DNA from: Pseudidiomarina indica
Lineage (GTDB): Bacteria; Pseudomonadota; Gammaproteobacteria; Enterobacterales; Alteromonadaceae
Reading direction: 5' to 3'
Assembly (NCBI GenBank): GCA_029279945.1
Contig: JAJUHK010000005.1
Span: 62,001 to 126,000, forward strand
DNA: 64,000 nucleotides
Position 1 is the stretch's first letter. Each line of letters opens with the position of its first letter. Positions 11,216 to 19,714 of this stretch are shown in pieces. Made by a program: the position numbers and the translations under genes. Under the pieces are notes generated by a model, which saw only the letters and a program-made list of their open reading frames with translations, was not told the origin of the DNA and did no database searches.

Positions 11216-11236
11216 AGGCCGTCATCATCGGTGTGG

Positions 11237-11271
11237 ATTTATAGCATCGTAGTGTGTCAGAAATATGACAA
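11237..11271 (-). promoter_or_regulatory. Pho box and -10 for the TonB-dependent receptor
   Basis: On the - strand TTGTCATATTTCTGACAC (11271-11254) matches the enteric PhoB consensus of two CTGTCA-type half sites 11 bp apart at about 15 of 18 positions. Exactly 10 bases further is TATAAAT (11243-11237), a good -10. This is the standard geometry of PhoB-activated promoters. Transcription would begin near 11230. Confidence 0.7.
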
Positions 11272-11366
11272 TATTTTACGCAATTTAAAAAACAATTGCA
11301 TCGAATAAATTGAACCTTTCGCAAATTATGTTGTCTGAGGGGCCCTAGTAAGGATGGTTTACTCCT

Positions 11367-12569
11367 ATGAATCTTCGTTTAACCCTTGCGCTCACAGCGT
11401 TTGCGCTTGCTCTTAGCGGATGCGACATGCCCCCTAAAAAAGATCACATTGTCGAACCTGTGGCATTACGTGTGGCTACCTTTAACGTTAGCATGGATGC
11501 CAGTAATTACCTGGATCAAACTCAACTGCAACAACATGGCGCACATGCACTAGCGCAAGCTCTCACGGATCAACATCCACAAATTCAAGCGATTGCCGAA
11601 ATCATCCAGCACGTGCGGCCAGATATTTTGGTACTTAATGAATTTGATTATTTGCCAGAAGAGCAAGGGATCAAGGTTTTCCTGCGTGATTATTTACAGC
11701 ACAGCCAACGGGGTGAATCGCCTATTGATTATCCCTATGTGTACGTAGCACCGGTCAATACTGGCATCCCGAGCCCGTTCGATTTAAATGGCGATGGTGT
11801 TGCCGGTGGCGTTGGTAATGATGCTTGGGGATTTGGCTGGTACCCCGGGCAGTATGGTATGGTCGTGTTATCCAAATACCCCATTGAGAATGAACAGGTA
11901 CGAACGTTCCAACACTTTAAGTGGAAAGATATGCCAGGAGCATTGGCACCGATTAAACCGCATACCAATGAACCTTTTTATGAGCCAGATGTGTGGCAAC
12001 AATTTCCACTTAGCTCCAAATCGCATTGGGATGTGCCAATACAAGTAAAAGGGCACCTGTTACATCTATTAGTTAGCCATCCAACCCCGCCTGTGTTTGA
12101 TGGACCTGAAGACCGTAATGGTCGTCGTAATTTTGATGAAATACGATTTTGGGCAGACTACATTCAGCCGCATTTAAGTACCTATATTTATGATGACCAG
12201 GGACGAACTGGTGGTTTAGGTGCTGATCGTCCGTTTGTCATTGCGGGTGATTTAAATGCCTCAGTAGAAAGTAAAGATAACGTCCCAGGTGCAATTGAGC
12301 AGTTATTAAACCATCCGCTGATCAATAGCAGTGTGACGCCCACTAGTCGTGGCGGTGCCTTACATACTCCGGACAACCCGCACGCAGAAACCCATACCGC
12401 AAGTTGGCGTAAACGTGCCGATTACGTACTCCCATCAGTGGTTGGCATTAACGTGATTCAAGCTGGTGTGTTTTGGCCTACCTCAGATGATCCCAAAGGA
12501 CACCTCGTCCAAGATCGCGAAGCTTCATCTGATCATCGGTTGGTATGGATAGATATTCAATTGCAATAA
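11367..12569 (+). CDS. Lipoprotein of the endonuclease/exonuclease/phosphatase superfamily
   Basis: Predicted secreted metal-dependent phosphodiesterase or phosphatase of the DNase I/exonuclease III fold. The 400 residues begin with a signal peptide and lipobox (LSGC, Cys19). Asp follows the Cys, which in E. coli favours inner-membrane retention, so its final location is uncertain. Catalytic motifs are in order and intact: TFN near residue 38, LNEFD (metal-binding Glu), SHPTPP (His), AGDLNAS (Asp/Asn) and SDHRLVW near the C-terminus (Asp-His pair). It lies between a Pho-controlled receptor and phoB with no terminator before phoB, which suggests a role in releasing phosphate from nucleic acids or organophosphates. 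This is an inference; no substrate is shown. Confidence 0.8.
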   Translation: MNLRLTLALTAFALALSGCDMPPKKDHIVEPVALRVATFNVSMDASNYLDQTQLQQHGAHALAQALTDQHPQIQAIAEIIQHVRPDILVLNEFDYLPEEQGIKVFLRDYLQHSQRGESPIDYPYVYVAPVNTGIPSPFDLNGDGVAGGVGNDAWGFGWYPGQYGMVVLSKYPIENEQVRTFQHFKWKDMPGALAPIKPHTNEPFYEPDVWQQFPLSSKSHWDVPIQVKGHLLHLLVSHPTPPVFDGPEDRNGRRNFDEIRFWADYIQPHLSTYIYDDQGRTGGLGADRPFVIAGDLNASVESKDNVPGAIEQLLNHPLINSSVTPTSRGGALHTPDNPHAETHTASWRKRADYVLPSVVGINVIQAGVFWPTSDDPKGHLVQDREASSDHRLVWIDIQLQ

Positions 12570-12587
12570 ATGACAGATTATTGGTGG

Positions 12588-12621
12588 TTTTCATAAAAGT
12601 GTCATAATGTAGATGGATAAT
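12588..12621 (+). promoter_or_regulatory. Pho box and -10 of phoB
   Basis: TTTTCATAAAAGTGTCAT at 12588-12605 matches the two-half-site PhoB consensus at about 15 of 18 positions, followed after 10 bases by GATAAT (12616-12621). Transcription would start near 12628, just upstream of phoB, indicating autoregulation. Confidence 0.75.
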
Positions 12622-12653
12622 CCGTACCGCCATAGTTAAATTAGGTGATGCAG

Positions 12654-13340
12654 ATGTCCAGAAAGATAATGATCGTTGAGGATGAGGCTCCGATTCGTGA
12701 GATGTTGAGCTTCGTGATGGAGCAGCATGGTTACCAGGTCATTGAAGCTGGTGATTATCAGTCGGCTTTGGATAAAATCGTAGAGCCCTTTCCAGATATG
12801 ATTCTGTTGGATTGGATGATTCCAGGTGGAACCGGAATTCAGCTTGCAAAGAAACTAAAAAGCGATGACTTTACCCGGTCTATTCCCATTATTATGCTGA
12901 CGGCACGAGGTGAAGAGGAAGATAAAGTTCGTGGCCTTGAAGTAGGCGCGGACGATTACATAACCAAACCGTTTTCTCCGAAAGAGCTGATGGCACGTAT
13001 TCGGGCGGTATTTCGTCGGGTGTCACCAACTGCGTTGGACGAACCTATTGACGTCGAAGGATTGCGTCTGGATCCAGTATCCCATCGGGTCACTGCATTT
13101 AATGATCCAGTCGACATGGGACCAACAGAATTTAAGTTGCTCCATTTTTTTATGACCCATCCAGAACGCGTGTACAGCCGTGAACAGTTATTAGATAATG
13201 TTTGGGGAACCAACGTATATGTCGAAGATCGAACTGTTGACGTGCACATTCGGCGATTACGTAAGGCGCTCGAATTACACGATCACAGTCGGCTCATTCA
13301 AACCGTACGAGGGGTTGGCTATCGGTTTTCTAAAAACTAA
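12654..13340 (+). CDS. phoB: Phosphate regulon response regulator
   Basis: OmpR/PhoB-class transcription factor, phosphorylated by PhoR under phosphate limitation, that binds Pho boxes. The 228 residues fit E. coli PhoB (229). Receiver domain: acidic pair in VEDE, phospho-acceptor Asp53 in LLDWMIPGG, conserved Lys in TKPFSP. C-terminal winged helix: about 130-228, with [19 protein letters not shown] as recognition helix region and TVRGVGYRF at the end. I chose the ATG at 12654 because an AGG lies 8 bases before it; GTG at 12645 and ATG at 12648 are in frame but have no spaced ribosome site. A Pho box precedes it. Confidence 0.97.
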   Translation: MSRKIMIVEDEAPIREMLSFVMEQHGYQVIEAGDYQSALDKIVEPFPDMILLDWMIPGGTGIQLAKKLKSDDFTRSIPIIMLTARGEEEDKVRGLEVGADDYITKPFSPKELMARIRAVFRRVSPTALDEPIDVEGLRLDPVSHRVTAFNDPVDMGPTEFKLLHFFMTHPERVYSREQLLDNVWGTNVYVEDRTVDVHIRRLRKALELHDHSRLIQTVRGVGYRFSKN

Positions 13341-13359
13341 TCTTAGGTAACTCGACCTC

Positions 13360-14658
13360 ATGGACCGCCGTTACTCTGTCTTTTTTATTATAAGGAGCCT
13401 GCTGTGGTTCATTATCCCAGTAGGTATCTTAGGTTGGCTGGTCGGGCACTTTTGGGCTGTGTTAGCATTAGCGCTAATTGGCTTGCTACTGTGGCATTAC
13501 TTTTATCAGTATAAATTGGTTGATTGGCTCTGGCACCGTCGTGCCATGTTACCGCCACGAGCACCAGGGAGTTGGAGCTATATCTATGATGGGATCTATC
13601 GCACCCAGCGGCGTAGTCAGCAACGTCGTCGTGCTTTAGTACGCGTACTCCGGCGTTTTCGTGAAGCTGCCGAGGCTATTCCTGATGCGGCCATTGTGTT
13701 TAGCCCCAGCGGTGGGTTGATTTGGTGCAATAAATTAGGTCAGTTTTATTTTGGCCTGAAATGGCCTTCAGATGCTGGAATCCGTCTATCTAACCTCATT
13801 CGTCATCCCGAGTTTATTGCCTACTTACGCCAAGCAGATTTCAATCATGAGATCCATATACCATCCCCGGTAAATGATGATATCGAGCTCGAAATTCGCG
13901 TCATTCCCTATGGTGATGAGCAATATTTACTGATTGCGCGAGATGTCACCCAACTGAAGCAGTTAGAGCAAATGCGTAAAGATTTTGTCGCCAATGTCTC
14001 CCATGAACTAAAAACCCCGTTAACGGTATTACAAGGGTATTTGGAGTTACTGGAGCAGGCTGATTCACTATCACCAGCAATGATCAATAAAGCAGTGCAT
14101 GAAATGCAGGGACAAAGTGAACGTATGCGACACTTGGTGCAGCAACTATTATCATTGTCCCGCATGGACATGAATCGCCATGAGCTGTTTGATAAAGTCG
14201 TCGATATGCCGCGGTTGTTGCAAGAGATTGAAAGGGAAGTGCAGCAACTGAACCAAGCTAAACAACATACAATTAGTTTCCATGTCGAACCCATTCACAT
14301 CCATGGGCTCGAAGGCGAGTTGCGAAGCGTGTTAGTGAATTTAATCGCAAATGCAATTCAGTACACTCAACCCCATGGTGTGATAGAGGTACGCTGGCAG
14401 ATGGTGGGGGATGAAGCTGAATTTTCAGTCACCGACAACGGCCCCGGAATCGCCGCTGAACATCTCGGTCGATTAACGGAACGTTTCTATCGTATTGATA
14501 AAGATCGTAATAGCAAAACCGGTGGGACAGGATTAGGTCTGGCTATTGTTCAACAGGCGTTAGATTATCACCACAGTCGTTTAGTGATTGATTCAGTACT
14601 TAAGCAAGGTTCACGTTTCTCATTTCGCATTTCACAAGAACTGATTATTCCAGCATGA
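13360..14658 (+). CDS. phoR: Phosphate regulon sensor histidine kinase
   Basis: Inner-membrane kinase/phosphatase partner of PhoB that receives the phosphate signal from Pst-PhoU rather than by direct binding. It has 432 residues (431 in E. coli). Two close hydrophobic segments at about residues 9-45 give a small membrane anchor with almost no periplasmic part, as expected for PhoR. There is a PAS domain at about 100-195, a HisKA domain with phospho-acceptor His215 in NVSHELKTP, and an HATPase_c domain with N-box (LVNLIANAI), DNGPG and GTGLGLAI. It starts 19 bp after phoB and is certainly in the same operon. Confidence 0.97.
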   Translation: MDRRYSVFFIIRSLLWFIIPVGILGWLVGHFWAVLALALIGLLLWHYFYQYKLVDWLWHRRAMLPPRAPGSWSYIYDGIYRTQRRSQQRRRALVRVLRRFREAAEAIPDAAIVFSPSGGLIWCNKLGQFYFGLKWPSDAGIRLSNLIRHPEFIAYLRQADFNHEIHIPSPVNDDIELEIRVIPYGDEQYLLIARDVTQLKQLEQMRKDFVANVSHELKTPLTVLQGYLELLEQADSLSPAMINKAVHEMQGQSERMRHLVQQLLSLSRMDMNRHELFDKVVDMPRLLQEIEREVQQLNQAKQHTISFHVEPIHIHGLEGELRSVLVNLIANAIQYTQPHGVIEVRWQMVGDEAEFSVTDNGPGIAAEHLGRLTERFYRIDKDRNSKTGGTGLGLAIVQQALDYHHSRLVIDSVLKQGSRFSFRISQELIIPA

Positions 14659-14672
14659 ATAATTTGTGACTG

Positions 14673-14706
14673 CTGTCATATCATTGTCACATTAGGTCAT
14701 TAGACT
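14673..14706 (+). promoter_or_regulatory. Pho box and -10 of pstS
   Basis: CTGTCATATCATTGTCAC at 14673-14690 matches the PhoB consensus at about 16 of 18 positions. Ten bases later TAGACT (14701-14706) can serve as the -10. A further TGTGAC half site lies at 14665-14670. Initiation near 14713 leaves a short leader to the ATG at 14740. Confidence 0.8.
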
Positions 14707-14739
14707 ACACTCAATATGACCACACGACTGGAGTCACTC

Positions 14740-15711
14740 ATGAAAGTAAATGCAACATTAATCAGTATTGCTTTAGCGGGGTTAGTGAGTTTTACTGCCA
14801 CAGCGCAAAGTGTAACTGATGGCTTGCCTGAGTATGAAAAAGTAAGCGGCTTATCTGGCAACCTTTCTTCGGTTGGCTCAGATACGCTTGCGAATATGAT
14901 GACCTTATGGGCAGAAGAGTTTAAGCGCATGTACCCTAACGTGAACATGCAAATCCAAGCGGCAGGTTCGTCAACTGCACCACCCGCGTTGACTGAAGGC
15001 ACATCTAACTTCGGCCCCATGAGCCGGGCGATGAAAGCTCGTGAAATTGAATCGTTCGAACAGCGACATGGGTATAAACCTACGCCTATCCGTGTAGCAA
15101 TTGATGCCTTGGCGGTATTTGTCCACAAAGATAACCCCATTAAAGGATTAACCATTCCTGAAGTTGACGCAATTTTCTCAAGTACCCGCTTATGTGGCGA
15201 GCCAGAAGAGGTTCGTCGTTGGGGTGATTTGGGATTGACCGGTAGCTGGAGTGGGCGAGATCTCCAGTTATATGGTCGTAACTCGGTTTCAGGTACCTAC
15301 GGCTACTTTAAAGAAGTTGCTCTATGTGACGGGGATTTCCGTAATAGCGTGAACGAGCAACCAGGCTCGGCTTCGGTGGTGCAATCGGTTGCAACGTCCC
15401 TAAATGCGATTGGTTATTCAGGTATAGGTTATGTCACTTCAGGTGTTAAAGCGGTGCCTTTAGCGGTGGAAGAAGGCGCGGATTATGTGGCTGCTACTAC
15501 AGAAAACGCGTTAGCTGGCAACTACCCATTAGCACGTTTCTTATACATTTATGTGAACAAACATCCGAATAAGCCGTTGGATCCAACTACCGCTGAGTTC
15601 GTCAAGTTCATGCTGTCGAAGGCTGGTCAGGATATTGTTCATAAAGATGGTTATATTCCGGTACCTGCGATTGTTGTAGAACAAGAATTGCAACGACTAG
15701 GTTTGCAGTAA
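14740..15711 (+). CDS. pstS: Periplasmic phosphate-binding protein (PstS family)
   Basis: High-affinity phosphate receptor for the PstCAB importer. I start at the ATG at 14740: it is preceded by GGAG at 6 bases and begins directly with a signal peptide ([16 protein letters not shown], cleavage near ATA-QS). The in-frame ATG at 14716 would start almost at the predicted transcription start. The 323 residues include the family's phosphate-binding elements VGSDT near residue 44, AGSST near 76 and [18 protein letters not shown] element lies further on. It stands alone between its own Pho box and a terminator and is separated from pstCAB by asnC/asnA. Confidence 0.93.
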   Translation: MKVNATLISIALAGLVSFTATAQSVTDGLPEYEKVSGLSGNLSSVGSDTLANMMTLWAEEFKRMYPNVNMQIQAAGSSTAPPALTEGTSNFGPMSRAMKAREIESFEQRHGYKPTPIRVAIDALAVFVHKDNPIKGLTIPEVDAIFSSTRLCGEPEEVRRWGDLGLTGSWSGRDLQLYGRNSVSGTYGYFKEVALCDGDFRNSVNEQPGSASVVQSVATSLNAIGYSGIGYVTSGVKAVPLAVEEGADYVAATTENALAGNYPLARFLYIYVNKHPNKPLDPTTAEFVKFMLSKAGQDIVHKDGYIPVPAIVVEQELQRLGLQ

Positions 15712-15720
15712 CAGCAAACC

Positions 15721-15749
15721 AAAAACCCCGCTACGGCGGGGTTTTTTTA
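15721..15749. terminator. Bidirectional terminator between pstS and asnC
   Basis: AAAACCCCGC and GCGGGGTTTT form a GC-rich stem with a four-base loop, and the right arm runs into seven T. It serves pstS on the + strand and, through the A-run on the left, asnC on the - strand, whose stop lies at its edge. Confidence 0.9.
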
Positions 15750-16196
15750 TTGGACTGGTACGGGCCGTTGGATCGGTTGTTGAAGTGAGATCAGGGTTTC
15801 GGTGGCCTGTACTTCAGTAATCGATTGGATTTTATTAATTAATAGCTGCTGCAAGTCATCAATCGAAGGTACCATGACTTTCACGAAAATACTGTATTTA
15901 CCCGTCGTGTAGTGGGCTTCAATCACCTCAGGTAATGCCTGGAGTTGAGCTAAGGCACTGGGATAATCGCCTGCTCGGGCTAGATTGATACCAATAAAGC
16001 AGCACACGTCAAAGCCCAATTTTCGTGCATCAACGTGGACGTGCGTTCCCGTGATAATACCCGCTTGACGTAGCTTTTCAATACGAACATGAATCGTTGC
16101 CGGGCTGACACCAAAAGATTTAGCCATTTCGGCATAAGATATGCGCGCATTACTCTGTAATGTCGTAAGAATTGATTTATCCAAATTGTCGATCAT
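15747..16196 (-). CDS. asnC: Lrp/AsnC-family regulator AsnC
   Basis: Transcription regulator of asparagine synthetase A. The 149 residues hold a winged helix-turn-helix at about 5-60 (ISYAEMAKSFGVSPATIHVRIEKL) and a RAM ligand-binding domain at about 65-145. The phrases IGINLARAGDYPSALAQLQ and YTTGKYSIFVKVM align closely with E. coli AsnC rather than with Lrp. It is divergent from asnA, the classical asnC-asnA arrangement, with a 177-bp AT-rich spacer that holds an inverted repeat. Confidence 0.93.
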   Translation of the reverse strand: MIDNLDKSILTTLQSNARISYAEMAKSFGVSPATIHVRIEKLRQAGIITGTHVHVDARKLGFDVCCFIGINLARAGDYPSALAQLQALPEVIEAHYTTGKYSIFVKVMVPSIDDLQQLLINKIQSITEVQATETLISLQQPIQRPVPVQ

Positions 16197-16227
16197 TTAA
16201 TAAAACCCCGCTACAAACACAAAAATC

Positions 16228-16268
16228 AAATAATATTTAATTATACTGCAAAAATAAATATATTATTT
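16228..16268. promoter_or_regulatory. Inverted repeat in the asnC-asnA intergenic region
   Basis: AAATAATAT (16228-16236) and ATATTATTT (16260-16268) are a perfect 9-bp inverted repeat with a 23-bp AT-rich spacer, midway between the divergent genes. It is a candidate AsnC operator. In DNA this AT-rich, chance symmetry cannot be excluded. Confidence 0.35.
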
Positions 16269-16373
16269 CCATGGTTTGAGTATAAAGGTCGTTTTGTATT
16301 GAGTTTATTGATGATGTTGTTAGATATTGTACGGGAAGCGTCTGCTATTGATAAAACAACTAAGGAGCTACCC

Positions 16374-17348
16374 ATGTTACAGCAGCAACAACTCATCGCC
16401 CGCATTAAACAAAGGTATACGGAACTATTATGTAGCGCATTAAATCTGACTGAAGTGCAAGCTCCGTTATTGGTTCCTCAGCATTCAGGTTTACAGGATA
16501 CGCTAAGCGGTAATGAACCTGCGGTTACTGTAGAGGTGGTCGCCAAGCAGCAAACCTACGAAGTGGTTCACTCACTGGCAAAATGGAAGCGCAGCGCGCT
16601 GCATTACTTCCAATGCCCAGCAGGAACTGGCATCGTTGCGCAAATGAAAGCGATTCGTGCCCATGAGCCAGAATTGGGTGCGCGGCATAGCGTGTTAGTG
16701 GAACAATGGGATTGGGAGCAAGTGATCACATCTAGTCAACGTTCCTTGACTCAGTTAAAGCAGACAGTGGGTGTTATTTATCACGCTTTGCTGCAATTAT
16801 ACGATGAATTTGGAGTTATTACTGACCACCCAGCTCCAGAAGTGGTGTTTATTCATGCTGAGCAGTTACGTCAAATGTATCCAGAATTGACACCAAAGCA
16901 ACGTGAGTATGAGTTCACTAAGCTACATAAAGCGGTATTTATTATCGGCATTGGCGGACCACTTGGCGATGGTAGTTATCATGATAGTCGCGCTGCAGAT
17001 TATGATGATTGGAGTAGTGGTGAGGCACCTTGGTACGGGCTGAATGGTGACCTATTGGTATGGCATTATGGCCTCGCTGATGCATTGGAACTATCGTCGA
17101 TGGGTATCCGCGTGGATGCTGCAGCATTGCTACGCCAACTACAATTATGTGGCCGGCTGGCGGAGAGTGAACAGCCGTGGCATCAACAGTTGCTGAAGGG
17201 CCAGTTGCCGCATTGTATTGGTGGTGGTATCGGGCAATCGCGCGTTATCATGTGGCTGCGTAACTGGACCAATATAGCGGCTACACAAGCCCCAGAGCTT
17301 AATCCTAGTGAAAAAACTGAGTGTCAGTCGCTCGCTAACGTTGCATGA
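16374..17348 (+). CDS. asnA: Aspartate--ammonia ligase
   Basis: Makes asparagine from aspartate, ammonia and ATP in the cytoplasm. I start at the ATG at 16374 because a near-perfect AAGGAG lies 6 bases upstream and the resulting 324 residues match E. coli AsnA (330); a start at 16299 would add 25 residues without a counterpart. Conserved segments: EVVHSLAKWKR (about 82-92), VEQWDWEQV, RAADYDDWS and the class II synthetase motif 3 GGGIGQSRVIMWL near the C-terminus. It is controlled by the divergent asnC. It lies between pstS and pstC, so it interrupts the phosphate genes. Confidence 0.96.
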   Translation: MLQQQQLIARIKQRYTELLCSALNLTEVQAPLLVPQHSGLQDTLSGNEPAVTVEVVAKQQTYEVVHSLAKWKRSALHYFQCPAGTGIVAQMKAIRAHEPELGARHSVLVEQWDWEQVITSSQRSLTQLKQTVGVIYHALLQLYDEFGVITDHPAPEVVFIHAEQLRQMYPELTPKQREYEFTKLHKAVFIIGIGGPLGDGSYHDSRAADYDDWSSGEAPWYGLNGDLLVWHYGLADALELSSMGIRVDAAALLRQLQLCGRLAESEQPWHQQLLKGQLPHCIGGGIGQSRVIMWLRNWTNIAATQAPELNPSEKTECQSLANVA

Positions 17349-17355
17349 CACCTTG

Positions 17356-17409
17356 GTGTCAGAAATATGACAGCGCTGTAACAATACTGTCATAGTTGCT
17401 GCTTATACT
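17356..17409 (+). promoter_or_regulatory. Tandem Pho boxes and -10 of pstCAB-phoU
   Basis: CTGTAACAATACTGTCAT (17376-17393) matches the PhoB consensus at about 15 of 18 positions, and TATACT follows after exactly 10 bases (17404-17409). Immediately upstream, 17356-17372 holds a second pair of half sites 11 bp apart. Four half sites with 11/9/11-bp spacing suggest two PhoB dimers side by side. Confidence 0.75.
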
Positions 17410-17459
17410 ATAGTGATATAGCACGTATGACCTATCCATTATAGTAGCAAGAGGCAGCC

Positions 17460-19700
17460 ATGGCGGCATCACAGCGAGCTCAGTTGGAAGCCAGTAACGT
17501 ACGATTGATGAAAGATAAAGCCGCTCGTTGGGGAATCACCTTCGGCGGCACTTTGGTGTTAATTGCACTGTTACTGATTTTCTTTTATTTACTATACGTA
17601 GTAGCACCTATTTTCCGTAGTGTTAGTATTGAACCACTGCACAGCTTTACACTTCCGAGTCATGGGAAAACGGTCGCACTAGGAATGGAAGAACAGTCAG
17701 AAATTGGTTTTCAGTTTGACGATTCGGGAACACTGACGTTTTTCGCATTACAGCAAACCGCGAGCTCAAACTGGCAACCTGGCCAGGTATTATTGCAACA
17801 ACAAGTGGTTGCTCAGCCCACCGCTTTTGCTGCCACCCAACCACAAAATAAACGCTATGCCTATGCTTTCGGAAATGGGATGGTGCAGGTGGTTGAACCA
17901 AAATTCCGTTCACGGTTTACAAATGGTGTACGTCACACTTCACCCTATCTTGATGTGAATGAGCATTCACCCATTTCCATCGATCCCCAGCAGCGAAAAC
18001 TGGTGCGGCTCGCTTATGAGTATCAGGGCGATTCACAGTTGTTTGCCGCGGTGACTGATGATGGCAGCATGATTGTCAACCTGCTTCAAGCCAGTCGCAG
18101 TTTTTTAACAGGGGCTATAGAACTAAAACCAAAATTCACGGAATTACCGCTCACTAAAGCTGTTGACGATGTGTTGGTAACGCCGGATTTGCGGCAAGTC
18201 CTCGTGCGTCAAGCCAACCGCTTATCGATCTTTGATGTATCGCGAAGTGGGGTTGTCACCGAGCGTCAAACGCTAACAGTTGATCGTCGTCAGTATGGTG
18301 AAGTGACGAGCATGACGTTACTCGCTGGCGCTAGCTCTATTATGTTGGGTCATGAAAGCGGTTTAGTAACGCAATGGTTTGAAGTGGCGTCAGAAAGTGG
18401 TCGCCAATACAAATACATTCGTCAGTTTAAAGCAGGTCAAAGCGCCATTGAGGAAATTATTAGCGAGTTTTATCGGCGCACCTTCTATACCATTTCTGCA
18501 ACCGGTGAAGTGGGAGTATTTCATACCACGTCAGAAGCCGATTTGTACTTTGGTAAAGTAGCTAACTTTCATGCTGACACATTGGTAATTGATCCGCGTG
18601 CGAATACCTTATTGGTACAAGCAAATCAGCAACTGCATACATTTGTACTTGACAACGAACATCCTGAAGTCACCTGGAGTGGACTGTGGCAGGAGGTTTG
18701 GTATGAAGGCTATCCTGAACCTCAATATGTGTGGCAATCAACATCGGGGTCTGATTCCTTTGAACCCAAATTTAGTTTAGTGCCGATTTCGTTTGGTACC
18801 ATCAAAGCAGCGGCTTATGCCATGATTTTTGCGGTACCTATTGGGTTAGCAGCGGCAGTGTATACGGCTTACTTTATGTCGCCGCGGGCTCGTAAGGTGG
18901 TGAAGCCGACCGTTGAAATTATGGAGGCATTACCGACTGTTATTCTTGGGTTTTTAGCTGGGTTATGGTTAGCCCCTATCATTGAGCGATACCTACCTGG
19001 CTTTGTAGCGACCCTTATATTCGTTCCTATAGCTATCATCGCAGCTGCGGCGGTGACTAGTTGTTTACCCAGTCGCTGGCGTCAACAATGCACTGATGGC
19101 CGTGCTGCGGTAATGTTAATTCCTATCGTGATTGGGGTAGGTTGGCTGTCATTTGAATTATCTCCATGGGTTGAACAAGTCATGTTTGGAGGTAACGTCC
19201 GCGAATACATTACCAATGAATTAGGTATTACGTTCGACCAGCGAAATTCATTGGTGGTTGGTATCGCTATGGGCTTTGCGGTTATTCCTACGATCTTCTC
19301 GATTGCTGAAGACGCCATCTTCAGTGTCCCAAAACACTTGTCACAGGGTTCACTGGCGTTGGGCGCAACGACTTGGCAAACCTTAACCAAAGTGGTGTTA
19401 CTTACGGCCAGCCCAGGTATCTTCTCGGCAGTAATGATGGGCTTAGGACGTGCAGTTGGGGAAACCATGATCGTGCTGATGGCAACAGGCAACACGCCGA
19501 TTTTGGATTGGAACATCTTTGAAGGAATGCGGACTTTGTCAGCCAATATCGCCGTAGAAATGCCAGAGTCAGAAGTGGGTAGCTCGCATTACCGAATTCT
19601 ATTCCTGGCGGCTTTTGTACTCTTTATTTTTACCTTTGCGTTTAACACGCTGGCTGAACTTGTGCGCCAACGGTTGCGTGATAAATATAGCTCGATGTAA
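17460..19700 (+). CDS. pstC: Phosphate ABC transporter permease PstC, large form
   Basis: Inner-membrane half of the phosphate importer. At 746 residues it is more than twice E. coli PstC (319). A first membrane segment at about 26-50 is followed by about 385 residues outside the membrane that look like beta-propeller repeats, then the BPD_transp_1 permease domain from about residue 440. The permease includes the EAA loop LALGATTWQTLTKVV near 645. The extra domain is the PstC N-terminal module seen in many marine gammaproteobacteria. The ATG has a GAGG 6 bases upstream. It is first gene of a four-gene operon behind tandem Pho boxes. Confidence 0.94.
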   Translation: MAASQRAQLEASNVRLMKDKAARWGITFGGTLVLIALLLIFFYLLYVVAPIFRSVSIEPLHSFTLPSHGKTVALGMEEQSEIGFQFDDSGTLTFFALQQTASSNWQPGQVLLQQQVVAQPTAFAATQPQNKRYAYAFGNGMVQVVEPKFRSRFTNGVRHTSPYLDVNEHSPISIDPQQRKLVRLAYEYQGDSQLFAAVTDDGSMIVNLLQASRSFLTGAIELKPKFTELPLTKAVDDVLVTPDLRQVLVRQANRLSIFDVSRSGVVTERQTLTVDRRQYGEVTSMTLLAGASSIMLGHESGLVTQWFEVASESGRQYKYIRQFKAGQSAIEEIISEFYRRTFYTISATGEVGVFHTTSEADLYFGKVANFHADTLVIDPRANTLLVQANQQLHTFVLDNEHPEVTWSGLWQEVWYEGYPEPQYVWQSTSGSDSFEPKFSLVPISFGTIKAAAYAMIFAVPIGLAAAVYTAYFMSPRARKVVKPTVEIMEALPTVILGFLAGLWLAPIIERYLPGFVATLIFVPIAIIAAAAVTSCLPSRWRQQCTDGRAAVMLIPIVIGVGWLSFELSPWVEQVMFGGNVREYITNELGITFDQRNSLVVGIAMGFAVIPTIFSIAEDAIFSVPKHLSQGSLALGATTWQTLTKVVLLTASPGIFSAVMMGLGRAVGETMIVLMATGNTPILDWNIFEGMRTLSANIAVEMPESEVGSSHYRILFLAAFVLFIFTFAFNTLAELVRQRLRDKYSSM

Positions 19701-19714
19701 GTGTGGGGATATCC

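Larger units (their letters stand above)
10936..11366. other. 431-bp divergent intergenic regulatory region
   Basis: No gene is supported here. It separates the TonB receptor (-) from the nuclease-family lipoprotein (+). It holds a Pho-box promoter for the receptor, a sigma70-like promoter facing the lipoprotein gene, and a receptor leader of about 295 nt. That leader contains a possible hairpin at 11099-11123 in which ACGATA pairs with TATCGT, extended by CGG/CCG. Confidence 0.6.

Noticed and set aside
12645..12653. GTG/ATG upstream starts of phoB
   Set aside because: The ribosome site AGG abuts them; spacing is right only for the ATG at 12654.
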